Shown here in pieces: positions 16,067-23,625 of a stretch of 29,067 nucleotides of DNA. This stretch comes from an uncultured Lachnospiraceae bacterium. Its GTDB lineage: Bacteria; Bacillota; Clostridia; Lachnospirales; Lachnospiraceae. The notes under the pieces were generated by a model, which did not search any database, was not told where the DNA came from, and was given only the letters and a program-made list of their open reading frames with translations. The stretch covers positions 1 through 29,067 of the forward strand of contig CAJUQO010000044.1 of assembly GCA_910588295.1 (NCBI GenBank), in the 5' to 3' direction. A program made the position numbers and the translations under genes. Numbering within the stretch: the stretch's first letter is position 1; each line of letters starts with the position of its first letter.

Positions 16067-17812
16067 TTACTGACGAATCTTTATATGTGCCTCCCGCAAC
16101 TGCGTCTCCGTAACCCCGCAGGGCGCGCCGCACATCAGATCCTGGGCGTTTCCATTCATCGGGAAGGGGATCACTTCCCGGATATTTTCCTCACCGCTAA
16201 GCAGCATAATCATGCGGTCCACGCCGGGGGCCATACCCGCATGGGGCGGCGCACCGAACTGGAACGCACTGTAGAGGGCGCCGAATTTCTCCTTAAGATC
16301 TTCCTCCGTGTACCCGGCGATAGCGAAAGCTTTGACCATGATATCCAGATCATGGTTCCGCACCGCGCCCGAGGACAGCTCTACGCCGTTGCAGACGATA
16401 TCGTACTGGTAAGCCAGCACCTCCTCCGGAGCCTTGCTCTCCAACGCCTCCAGGCCGCCCTGGGGCATGGAAAACGGATTATGGGTAAAATCCATCCGTT
16501 TTTCCTGGTCATTGTACTCGTACATCGGAAAATCATTGACAAAACAGAATCTATACGAATTCTTCTCGCAGAGTTCCAGTCTCTCGCCCAGCTCACGGCG
16601 GAGCTGTCCCGCGAAATCTGCTGCCCGCTTTTCCTTATCCGCGATAAAGAAGATCGTGTCTCCCGGCGCAAGATCGGCTTCCCTGGCGATCTCTCCCTTC
16701 ATCTCCCCGGGAATAAACTTGTCAATGGGCCCTTTATAGCTCATATCCTCCATGATCTCCAAATAGCCCAGCCCGCCCATGCCGATGGATGTAGCAAAAT
16801 CCAGCAGCTTCTCGTGGAAGCCCTTGGACATATCTGCATGAACCTTGATGGCCCGCACGGTCTTTTTATGGAAAGGCTTGAAAGTGCACCGCTGGAAGAA
16901 ATCCGTCAGGTCGATGATCCGCAGGGGATTCCTCAGATCCGGTTTGTCCGTGCCAAACTCCAGCATGGCCTGCCTGTAGCTGTACACCGGATAAGGGGCC
17001 GCCGTCACCTGGCTTCCTTCGGGAGAAAATTTCTCAAATGCGGCGGTCAGTATCTCTTCTCCCACCTGGAACACATCCTCCTGGGTGGCAAAGCTCATCT
17101 CAAAATCCAGCTGGTAAAATTCCCCCGGGGAACGGTCCGCCCTGGCATCCTCGTCACGGAAACAGGGAGCAATCTGGAAATATTTGTCGATGCCCGACAC
17201 CATCAGAAGCTGTTTATACTGCTGGGGCGCCTGGGGCAAAGCGTAGAATTTTCCCTTAAATTTCCGAGAGGGCACGATATAATCCCGGGCTCCTTCCGGG
17301 GATGAAGCGCACAGGATCGGCGTCTGGATTTCCACAAATCCCATCTCCGTCATCTTTTCCCGCAGAAAACCAATAACCCGGGAGCGGAGCAGCATATTAT
17401 CCCGCACCTTTCTGTTTCTGAGATCCAGATAACGGTATTTCAGCCGCACATCCTCCCGCACTTCCCTGGAAGTCACCACCTCGAAGGGAAGCTGGTGATA
17501 GACTTTCCCCAGAATATCCACACTGTGGGCCTCCAGCTCAATGGTTCCGGTGGGAATCTTTGGGTTATATGTCTCCTCGTCTCGGTGTTCCATCACGCCC
17601 TGGATCGAGACGCAGTCCTCCTTCACAATACTGTCCAGCAGAGATGTGTCCCGCATCACCACCTGCAGCACACCGTACATATCCCGCAGATCAATAAACG
17701 AAACACCGCCGTGATCACGGATATTTTCCACCCACCCGGCCACACGAAGCTCCGAGCCCACATCCTGTTCTGTGATCTGATCCAGTGTCCTCTCTCTGTA
17801 CTTGTTTTTCAT
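16067..17812 (-). CDS. aspS: Aspartyl-tRNA synthetase, possibly non-discriminating
   Basis: This 581-residue class II synthetase has an N-terminal OB-fold anticodon domain (about 1-105), a catalytic core with motif 2 (FRDEDARADRSPGEFYQLD) and motif 3 (GMAPGVDRMIMLLSG), and the bacterial GAD insert between them. In the anticodon domain the sequence reads IRDHGGVSFIDLRD; His34 occupies the place where, as I recall from work on Pseudomonas and Thermus enzymes, His goes with non-discriminating AspRS (also charging tRNA-Asn) and Leu with strict AspRS. The ATG at 17812 has GAGGAG nine bases upstream; further upstream the frame runs into the T-box. It is the first gene of aspS - nucleoside hydrolase - ECF S component. 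Confidence 0.95.
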   Translation of the reverse strand: MKNKYRERTLDQITEQDVGSELRVAGWVENIRDHGGVSFIDLRDMYGVLQVVMRDTSLLDSIVKEDCVSIQGVMEHRDEETYNPKIPTGTIELEAHSVDILGKVYHQLPFEVVTSREVREDVRLKYRYLDLRNRKVRDNMLLRSRVIGFLREKMTEMGFVEIQTPILCASSPEGARDYIVPSRKFKGKFYALPQAPQQYKQLLMVSGIDKYFQIAPCFRDEDARADRSPGEFYQLDFEMSFATQEDVFQVGEEILTAAFEKFSPEGSQVTAAPYPVYSYRQAMLEFGTDKPDLRNPLRIIDLTDFFQRCTFKPFHKKTVRAIKVHADMSKGFHEKLLDFATSIGMGGLGYLEIMEDMSYKGPIDKFIPGEMKGEIAREADLAPGDTIFFIADKEKRAADFAGQLRRELGERLELCEKNSYRFCFVNDFPMYEYNDQEKRMDFTHNPFSMPQGGLEALESKAPEEVLAYQYDIVCNGVELSSGAVRNHDLDIMVKAFAIAGYTEEDLKEKFGALYSAFQFGAPPHAGMAPGVDRMIMLLSGEENIREVIPFPMNGNAQDLMCGAPCGVTETQLREAHIKIRQ

Positions 17813-17856
17813 AATAATCATCTCCTCAATCAAAATGTATCGCGGCCAGGACACAC

Positions 17857-17894
17857 AAAAAAGCCGCCCGTCCTGAACCCCTTTGTCCAGGACG
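17857..17894 (-). terminator. T-box regulated terminator of aspS
   Basis: On the minus strand CGTCCTG (17894-17888) pairs with CAGGACG (17875-17869), and GGGCGGC then TTTTTT (17862-17857) follow. Its 5' arm lies just after the T-box sequence, as expected for the antiterminator/terminator switch. Confidence 0.88.
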
Positions 17895-18140
17895 AACAGC
17901 ATCTGTCCGCGGTACCACCTGAATTACTGCTTGACACAGTCTCCTCCACAGTTCGGCAAAGCCTCCGCAGCCCTGCTAAACCTTGCTGTCTGTCGCGCAG
18001 CCTACGGCTCCCCTACTCGGTTGCCCTTTCAGTTCGCGGCTGATAAAGTGTTATTCACACGGATTCACTTTACAGGGCTTGCACCATCCCCCGCTCGCTG
18101 AGAACGATAATCCGCGCTACTTCTCTCCGTCATAGCCATC
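17857..18140 (-). promoter_or_regulatory. T-box riboswitch of aspS, specifier read as Asn
   Basis: The minus-strand leader carries the T-box GGTGGTACCGCGG (919-907 of 17,xxx: 17919-17907), the distal Stem I motif GGTGCAAGCC (18085-18076), the 5' loop-E AGUA, and the linker CTGAAA...GAGTAGG. A 9-bp stem pairs GCGCGGATT with AATCCGTGT and places the 3' side of the specifier loop at GAATAACAC. The triplet AAC (18052-18050) followed by A fits the specifier, and AAT in the same frame is also Asn; no GAC/GAT occurs there. The UGGN bulge reads UGGU, compatible with a G73 discriminator. Uncharged tRNA would block the terminator at 17857-17894. The T-box itself is certain, the Asn reading less so. Confidence 0.9.
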
Positions 18141-18146
18141 GTTGAG

Positions 18147-18176
18147 AGTATATACTATTTCCCTACAGATTGTCAA
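18147..18176 (-). promoter_or_regulatory. Promoter of the aspS operon
   Basis: On the minus strand a perfect TTGACA (18176-18171), an 18-bp spacer and TATACT (18152-18147) predict a transcript start near 18140, just before Stem I of the T-box. Confidence 0.85.
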
Positions 18177-18233
18177 CGCCCAAAAAAATTATATTTTTTT
18201 CCTGATCTTCTGTCATGAGGAATCCGCCCGGAA

Positions 18234-18668
18234 TTACGCCGCTTTCCTGATCGGATGGCGGATGACCGTCCGCCGTCTCTCCGGCGGTACCTTTCTCGCA
18301 TCCGACAGGTAGCTTTCATGGCGGAACCGCTCCCCGGACAGATCGTTCTGATAGCCTTTTTCCTCCAGATACCGATCCATGCGCGCCGCAGAAACAGATT
18401 CATCATCAAAGGCGCCGATGTGCATCATCTGTACGCAAAGCCCTTCCTCTGCCGGCAGATCCGGCGCCGTCTTTTCCCACGGTATATCCACGCTCTCAAT
18501 CCGGAAGGAGCCATCCTCCTCTATAAAAAGAACTGCCATCGTGAGCGGCAGCGCAAACTGTTTTTGCCCGCAGCCGCCGGGATTGAGGCGGATCTGTCCA
18601 TGATCCCGCTGCTCCCCGTATCTGTGGGAATGGCCAAAAATGGCAAGACAGCAAAAACCGCCCCTCAC
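18234..18668 (-). pseudogene. Chimeric pseudogene: phosphoesterase C-terminus joined to GyrI-like C-terminus
   Basis: One open frame of 144 codons joins two unrelated tails. Residues about 8-65 (IFGHSHRYGEQ, LNPGGCGQKQFALPLTMAVL) match the end of a calcineurin-like metallophosphoesterase of the YfcE type, with its GHxH metal motif but lacking the roughly 100 residues that carry the other metal ligands. Residues about 76-144 (GLCVQMMHIGAFDDES, GYQNDLSG, HESYLSDARKVPPERR, TVIRHPIRKAA) match the end of a stand-alone GyrI-like protein (COG4832), lacking its first half. The join lies near 18465-18475. No ribosome site precedes the frame. It looks like the product of deletions that fused two neighbouring genes in frame. 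Translation or function is unlikely but not excluded. Confidence 0.7.
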
Positions 18669-18771
18669 TCCTGAATCATGTTCTCACGAAATGCGCAATA
18701 CACCGAAGGCGTCCTTTAGGAAATGTGCATTCCTGACCCATGAAAAGTAACCATTTATACACGATATTATC

Positions 18772-18800
18772 TTGAAATAGCATGCCATTCCACCTATAAT
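18772..18800 (+). promoter_or_regulatory. Intact promoter in front of the ATPase relic
   Basis: TTGAAA (18772-18777), a 17-bp spacer and a perfect TATAAT (18795-18800) are followed by AGGAGG (18809-18814) and a TTG start at 18824. The promoter appears to have outlived its gene and may now drive the downstream HAD gene. Confidence 0.65.
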
Positions 18801-18823
18801 AAACCAAAAGGAGGGCCAAAACT

Positions 18824-19304
18824 TTGAATACTGTTGTAAAACTGCCCATCGGCATTAAGCATTTCTTTTAAACACTCAGAGGCAGTCTCCTGCTCCTGTC
18901 CCGGCTTCTGTACAAACATTACGGCCAGAAGGCGATCCTCCTCATCGACGAATATGACGTGCCTCTGGACAAAGCGCAGTATTACGGTTATTATGAGGAA
19001 ATGGTCCGCCTGATCCGCAGAATGTTCGGGCGGGCGCTCAAGACAAACGGCAGCCTCCCGTTTGCCGTGCTGACCGGCTGCCTGCGGATCGCAAAAGAAA
19101 GGGGTGGTTCACACACTTGAACGATTTTAAGGTATTCTCCATTACTGATACCAGGTTTGATGAACATTTTGGTTTTCAGACGGAGAAGTAAAGGCCATGC
19201 TGGGCCTTTTGAGCCATCGGGAGGACTGGGGCATCGACTCCAACGCGGAATCCGGCGAGGACTACAGCGATGCACTGATTGAAATGGTTGCTTTTCGCGC
19301 CTGA
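18824..19304 (+). pseudogene. AAA-ATPase_like/DUF1703 family relic with deletions and frameshifts
   Basis: Fragments of one gene lie in order on the plus strand. The N-terminus MNTVVKLPIGIK stops at TAA near 18870. A middle piece follows with the Walker B region ILLIDEYDVPLDKAQYYGYY and MVRLIRRMFGRALKTNGSL, AVLTGCLRIAKE. Next come, in other frames, NDFKVFSITDTRFDEHFGF and EVKAMLGLLSHREDWGIDSN, then ESGEDYSDALIE. Intact members are about 500-550 residues with an N-terminal P-loop ATPase and a C-terminal nuclease-like DUF1703; here the P-loop and most of the C-terminal part are gone. These genes are common, multicopy and of unclear role in gut Clostridia and Bacteroidetes. At least two frameshifts and two large deletions show decay. 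Confidence 0.8.
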
Positions 19305-19367
19305 GCCACGCGCTTCCCAGGGGACGCCTTCGATGCGCTGCGTGGCTGTAAGAGAAAGGAGTATACT

Positions 19368-19970
19368 ATGATTAAGACAGTAATATTTGATATCGGAAAG
19401 GTTCTCATGAATTATGACTGGGACGGCTATCTGGAAAGGATTATCCATGACGGGGAGACGGAACGCGCCGTCAAAGACGCCCTGTTTACCAAGGGCGTAT
19501 GGGACGAGCTGGACCGGGAGGTATGGAGCCTGGATCAGATCCGGAACGGATTTGTCAGAGCCGCGCCGGGCTACCGGACGGAAATCCTCACCGCCTTTGA
19601 CCGGCTGGGCGAGGCTTTTACCCATCGTTCCTACGCCAAGGACTGGATAAACGGCCTGAAAAAGAGAGGGTATCAGGTTCTCTACCTGTCCAACTACTCT
19701 ACATACGCCATAGAGGCTAACCGGGATGTGCTGGATTTCCTGCCCCTCATGGACGGCGGCATTTTCTCCCGGGACGTTAAACTGATCAAGCCCGACCCGG
19801 CCATCTACCGGGCGCTGATCGACACTTATCACCTGACGCCCGCGGAGTGCGTATTTATTGATGATACCAAACCAAATGTGGATGAGGCCGCCCGCCAGGG
19901 CATCCACGCCATTCATTTTATCGACTATAAGCAGGCATCTGCTGAACTGGAACGGCTGCTGAACGTCTGA
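19368..19970 (+). CDS. HAD-superfamily hydrolase (subfamily IA, YihX-like)
   Basis: This 200-residue cytoplasmic phosphatase-type enzyme has motif I FDIGKVLMNYD (nucleophile Asp8; DxG in place of DxD is normal in the YihX branch), a helical cap (about 20-90), motif II YLSNYS (about 107), the conserved Lys of VKLIKPDPAIY (about 142) and motif IV FIDDTKPNVDEA (about 164-175). YihX of E. coli is a glucose-1-phosphate phosphatase, but substrate does not follow from family alone. The ATG has AAGGAG six bases upstream. No convincing promoter lies in the 60 bp before it, so it may depend on the promoter left in front of the upstream pseudogene. A terminator follows. Confidence 0.9.
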   Translation: MIKTVIFDIGKVLMNYDWDGYLERIIHDGETERAVKDALFTKGVWDELDREVWSLDQIRNGFVRAAPGYRTEILTAFDRLGEAFTHRSYAKDWINGLKKRGYQVLYLSNYSTYAIEANRDVLDFLPLMDGGIFSRDVKLIKPDPAIYRALIDTYHLTPAECVFIDDTKPNVDEAARQGIHAIHFIDYKQASAELERLLNV

Positions 19971-19981
19971 CTATATGCCCG

Positions 19982-20016
19982 AATGCCGCCGAAATCATTC
20001 CCGGCGGCATTTCTGT
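19982..20016 (+). terminator. Terminator of the HAD gene
   Basis: Arms AATGCCGCC (19982-19990) and GGCGGCATT (20003-20011) form a 9-bp stem with a 12-nt loop, followed by TTCTGT. It lies 12 bp past the stop. It may also serve the convergent minus-strand gene's transcript end. Confidence 0.65.
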
Positions 20017-20044
20017 ATGAAACTTAGCCTTTTCCAAAGCCGCC

Positions 20045-21361
20045 TCACCGCTCCCCGATCCGCACATTGTCAATCCGCATATTGGGCCAGATCTTTTCAA
20101 TCATCCAGTCCGGATAGTGGGTATCCACAAACTCCCCGATAGAACCGGCCGGGGCCTGGCCCTCTGCCCTCTGGGTATAGCGCACCATAGCCGTAGCCGA
20201 GATCAGGCCGTCGCTGACAATGGCCGCGATCAATACCCAGGTGGCTATCTTCCCTCCCAGCGGAGGGAATTTTTCTATGAAGGCACTGAGCTTCGGGTAA
20301 CAGATTTTCACCCACACCACTGACAGGATTCCCCAGAAGCTGCAAAACAGTAGATTCGTCCTGCCGCCGATGTTAAATGGCATATCACTGTAATCCCAGA
20401 ATGTGGTTCCCAGGAAGAACTCCGTAAACACGCTGCACGTATATTCATAGGCTCCGCCCAGCAGACAGCCAAAACCGAACACGTACCGGTCATCTTTAAG
20501 CGCCACGCTGTCCAACACAATGGTCAGAAGCACGGCGCCGAAGCCCCATACAATACTGAAAGGCCCATAGATCACACTGGAACGGCTCATCCAGTGCCCC
20601 GCCGAAAAACGGCAGAACACCGTCTCGATCAGATCCCCGCCCAGGGCGCAGATCACGAAAACCCAGACCAGCTTGTCAAAACAGAGTCCTCTGGCAAATG
20701 TCAGATCCCCCGGTTCCGCGCGGGCGATCTCCATCTCCGGGTAAGCCATGTCCAGCCGGTGCCAGATCATGTCATACAGCCTGCTGCCAAACTCCCGCTT
20801 TTGCTTTTGGTTCTCCCTGCGGTACCGGAGAAGGCCGTTTTTGTTTTTCCGATTATGTACGACGGCATACAGGATAGAAAAGTGGTCAGCCACCAGCAGC
20901 GCCATCCCCGTCACGGCGATTACATTCCTCACAGCCATGGGAATCACTTTTACCATCACAAACAGCATCGGATGTACCAGATAAAAAGTCAGCAGCGCAA
21001 CAGCCGCCAGAACGCCAGAATACAAAAAACCCAGCTTTCCGCCTCCGAACATATTGCTGCGCTCAAACCGCCACATGCTGCGTCCCCAGGTCATACGCAC
21101 GGTGGCCCCGGAATAGTAATGTACGGCGGACACCACCACCAGTGTGGTCAGGTACTGGATAAAAAAATGTCCCTGCAACGTCGGCAGGGCCAGCAGCAGA
21201 ATATCCAGAATCCCCCCGTAGGAAGGACAGACCGGAAGGTTGTAAAAACCTCTGTTACAAAAATGTTTCTGCCGCAGGGATACCAGCAGTACCTCGATCA
21301 CCCATCCCAGAAACGAGTAGATGAGGAAAAACAAAACTAAATCCGTATTTGTATAATGCAA
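20045..21361 (-). CDS. PF06541 (putative ABC-transporter type IV) membrane protein
   Basis: This 438-residue polytopic membrane protein has two copies of the PF06541 unit. The first starts near residue 6 (LVLFFLIYSFLGWVIEV) with RGFYNLPVCPSYGG and HYYSGATVRMTWGRSMW. The second starts near residue 205 (CFDKLVWVFVICALGGDLIETVF) with SSVIYGPFSIVWGFG and YEYTCSVFTEFFLGTTFWDYS. Each carries the typical helix, Gly-Pro loop and W-D-Y-S end. The family is widespread in Firmicutes and its function is unknown; the ABC label is historical. I chose a TTG start at 21361 because AGGAGG lies exactly six bases upstream, and the longer frame runs into unrelated sequence. The last 40 residues form a soluble tail. 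Confidence 0.85.
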   Translation of the reverse strand: MHYTNTDLVLFFLIYSFLGWVIEVLLVSLRQKHFCNRGFYNLPVCPSYGGILDILLLALPTLQGHFFIQYLTTLVVVSAVHYYSGATVRMTWGRSMWRFERSNMFGGGKLGFLYSGVLAAVALLTFYLVHPMLFVMVKVIPMAVRNVIAVTGMALLVADHFSILYAVVHNRKNKNGLLRYRRENQKQKREFGSRLYDMIWHRLDMAYPEMEIARAEPGDLTFARGLCFDKLVWVFVICALGGDLIETVFCRFSAGHWMSRSSVIYGPFSIVWGFGAVLLTIVLDSVALKDDRYVFGFGCLLGGAYEYTCSVFTEFFLGTTFWDYSDMPFNIGGRTNLLFCSFWGILSVVWVKICYPKLSAFIEKFPPLGGKIATWVLIAAIVSDGLISATAMVRYTQRAEGQAPAGSIGEFVDTHYPDWMIEKIWPNMRIDNVRIGER

Positions 21362-21439
21362 AGAAGGCCTCCTGTCTCTGTCCACCGCTCCATCCTGCCC
21401 AATTACAGAAAGGAACGCGGCGTGTATATGCTTCCATAC

Positions 21440-21513
21440 AAAAAAACCGTCGTTACCGGCTCTTCCATACATGACGGCATACAGAAAGGCCGCCGCCGGC
21501 GGCTTTTCTGTAT
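21440..21513 (-). terminator. Strong terminator region after the zinc-peptidase gene
   Basis: A 16-bp stem (21479-21494 with 21498-21513; ATACAGAAA outside, GCCGCC/GGCGGC inside, 3-nt loop) lies 30 bp past the stop at 21544, and the minus-strand transcript reads CCTTTCTG after the GC core. A second, weaker hairpin CCGTC (21477-21473)/GACGG (21451-21447) followed by seven T comes next. The two together look like a tandem terminator for the operon from marR to the zinc peptidase. Confidence 0.75.
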
Positions 21514-21543
21514 ACTAGAGTATCAACATACAACTCAACGGCG

Positions 21544-22245
21544 TCAATCCCTGCGGCGGTTGGTCAGAAGCAGCAGCCTAAGCAGCTGCAAAATAGCCGA
21601 GGCCGCACCGGCCACATAAGTCAGGGCCGCCGCCGACAGCACCTTTCTGGTCATACGGATCTCCTCACTCTGCAGGATGCCGTTATCCTCCAGCACCCGC
21701 AGAGCGCGGCCCGAAGCGTTAAATTCCACAGGAAGAGTAACGATCTGGAACAGTACCGCAGCCGAAAAGGCCAGAATCCCCACCGTGATCAGTATACCGG
21801 AGGAGCGGCTTCCCATGAGAAGCCCGAACAGGATCAGAGGCCAGGCGATGGCGGATCCGAAATTCGCCACCGGCACCAGGGCGGACCGCAGGGAAAGGGG
21901 CACATAGCCGTGGGCATGCTGCATGGCATGGCCGCACTCGTGGGCCGCCACACCCACCGCCGCCACCGACGCGGAACCGTAAGTGGTGTCTGACAGCCGC
22001 AGTACCTTGTTCCGCGGATCATAATGATCCGTCAGATTACCGGAAATATGCTCCACACGCACGTCCCGTATACCGGCCTGGTATAAAATCCTCTGTGCCG
22101 CTTCCGCCCCGGTCATACCGCTGTAACTGCGGATCCTCTGGTACTTGCTGTACGTGGCATTCAGCTTCGCGGAAGCCGCCATACACAAAAGTACGCCGAT
22201 CAGCACCAATATATACGTGGGATCAAAATAATAATAAAAGGGCAT
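21544..22245 (-). CDS. YugP-family neutral zinc metallopeptidase
   Basis: This 233-residue membrane protein has an N-terminal membrane segment (about 9-25), a catalytic part with HECGH (His102, Glu103, His106) in GVAAHECGHAMQHAHGY, two further membrane segments (about 128-170) and the conserved LPVEFNASGRAL stretch, followed by a hydrophobic C-terminal helix. This matches the YugP/zn_peptidase_2 family, whose physiological substrate is unknown. The ATG at 22245 has AAAGGAGGT five bases upstream, 12 bp after the aldehyde dehydrogenase stop, so it is the last gene of that operon. I see no functional reason for this pairing with aldehyde metabolism. Confidence 0.88.
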   Translation of the reverse strand: MPFYYYFDPTYILVLIGVLLCMAASAKLNATYSKYQRIRSYSGMTGAEAAQRILYQAGIRDVRVEHISGNLTDHYDPRNKVLRLSDTTYGSASVAAVGVAAHECGHAMQHAHGYVPLSLRSALVPVANFGSAIAWPLILFGLLMGSRSSGILITVGILAFSAAVLFQIVTLPVEFNASGRALRVLEDNGILQSEEIRMTRKVLSAAALTYVAGAASAILQLLRLLLLTNRRRD

Positions 22246-22257
22246 CGTAAACCTCCT

Positions 22258-23622
22258 TTAATGCATGATCAGTTTCACGATCTTAGTATAAACCTTTTTA
22301 TAAGGCTGATACCGCATGGGCATATCCACCAACACAGATTTTTTCAATATGCTCTTCTCATGGCTGAAAGTCTGAAAGCTCCGCTTCCCGTGATAACTGC
22401 CCATGCCGCTGTCCCCCACGCCGCCAAACCCCATAGTCTGGGAAACCAGATGGGCAATAGTATCATTGATACAGCCGCCGCCGAAAGACACATAGCGCAG
22501 GAAACGCCGCTCCACCGCCGAGTCGGAGGTGAACACATAGCAGGCCAGGGGCTTGGGCCTGACCTGCACGAACCGCTCCGCCTCATCCATGGAATGGAAA
22601 GTCAGCACCGGCAGGATCGGCCCGAAGATCTCCTCCTGCATAACGGCGTCCTCCGCCGTCACCCGATCCATGACCGTGGGTTCCATCCGGAGTTTATCCG
22701 GTTCCGTACGGCCTCCCAGCACGATCCGCTCCTCATCCACCAGACCGCAAAGCCTTTGGAAATGTTTCTCATTGATAATTCGCCCATAATCCGGATTCTC
22801 CAGCGGATTTTCACCGTACATCCGCACCACGGCCCGGCGATAATGGTTGAGAAATTCATCCTTGACAGCCTCATCAATCAGCAGATAATCCGGGGCCACA
22901 CAGGTCTGCCCGCAGTTTAAATATTTGCCGTAGGCCAGCCTTTTTGCCGCCATCCGCAGGTTGGCCGTGCGGTCTACGATGCAGGGACTCTTGCCGCCCA
23001 GCTCCAGGGAAACCGGGGTCAGATGCTTCGCCGCTTTCTCCATGACCAGCCGTCCCACCTTCTTGCTTCCGGTAAAGAAAATATAATCAAATTTCTGCTC
23101 CAGCAGAGCCGTATTCTCAGCCCTTCCTCCCTCTACCACCGAGACATGGCCCGCCTCAAAGGCTCTTTCCACCACCTTTTTGATCACGGCCGATGTGGCG
23201 GGGGAATAGTTGGAGGGCTTGAGCACCACGCTGTTGCCCGCGGCGATGGCTCCCACCAGCGGCTCCATGCACAGCATGAAGGGATAATTCCAGGGGGACA
23301 TGATCAGCACCACGCCATAGGGCTCCTGTACGATCCTGCTGCCGGCCGGAAAATTGGCCAGGCCGGTACCCACATGCTTCGTCCTGGCCCAGCCTTTTAG
23401 ATGTCTTTTTACATGGGACAGTTCTTTGAGGGTCAGCCCCACCTCGCACATATAGCTCTCTGACCGGGCCTTCCCTAAATCCTGATAAATGGCACGGCAG
23501 ATTTCGTCCTCGTAATGGCGGATGGCTTCCTGCATACGGCCAAGGGCCCGCAGGCGGTACTCCACCTCATAGCTTTTCCGGGACGCCATGAACTCCCGGT
23601 GACGCCTCATCAGCTCTTCCAT
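22258..23622 (-). CDS. NAD(P)-dependent aldehyde dehydrogenase (class 3-like)
   Basis: This 454-residue enzyme should oxidise aldehydes to acids. It has the Rossmann contact PWNYPF (Asn112), the cofactor motif FFTGSKKVG (residues 182-190), general base Glu207 in LELGGKSP and catalytic Cys241 in NCGQTCVAPDY. Length and the C-terminal hydrophobic/basic tail agree with the ALDH3 (YwdH, fatty-aldehyde) branch rather than CoA-acylating enzymes. The start ATG lies 3 bp after the alcohol dehydrogenase stop, with GGGGGAG six bases upstream, so the two are tightly co-expressed. An alcohol-to-aldehyde-to-acid route or the reverse flow in fermentation is possible; chain length is not readable. Confidence 0.93.
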   Translation of the reverse strand: MEELMRRHREFMASRKSYEVEYRLRALGRMQEAIRHYEDEICRAIYQDLGKARSESYMCEVGLTLKELSHVKRHLKGWARTKHVGTGLANFPAGSRIVQEPYGVVLIMSPWNYPFMLCMEPLVGAIAAGNSVVLKPSNYSPATSAVIKKVVERAFEAGHVSVVEGGRAENTALLEQKFDYIFFTGSKKVGRLVMEKAAKHLTPVSLELGGKSPCIVDRTANLRMAAKRLAYGKYLNCGQTCVAPDYLLIDEAVKDEFLNHYRRAVVRMYGENPLENPDYGRIINEKHFQRLCGLVDEERIVLGGRTEPDKLRMEPTVMDRVTAEDAVMQEEIFGPILPVLTFHSMDEAERFVQVRPKPLACYVFTSDSAVERRFLRYVSFGGGCINDTIAHLVSQTMGFGGVGDSGMGSYHGKRSFQTFSHEKSILKKSVLVDMPMRYQPYKKVYTKIVKLIMH

Positions 23623-23625
23623 CTC

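Noticed and set aside
16085..17305. 406-codon plus-strand frame opposite aspS
   Set aside because: aspS is unmistakable on the other strand; the antisense product has no recognisable domain and no ribosome site.
19176..19916. 246-codon minus-strand frame opposite the HAD gene
   Set aside because: The plus-strand HAD motifs and ribosome site are clear; this frame lacks both.
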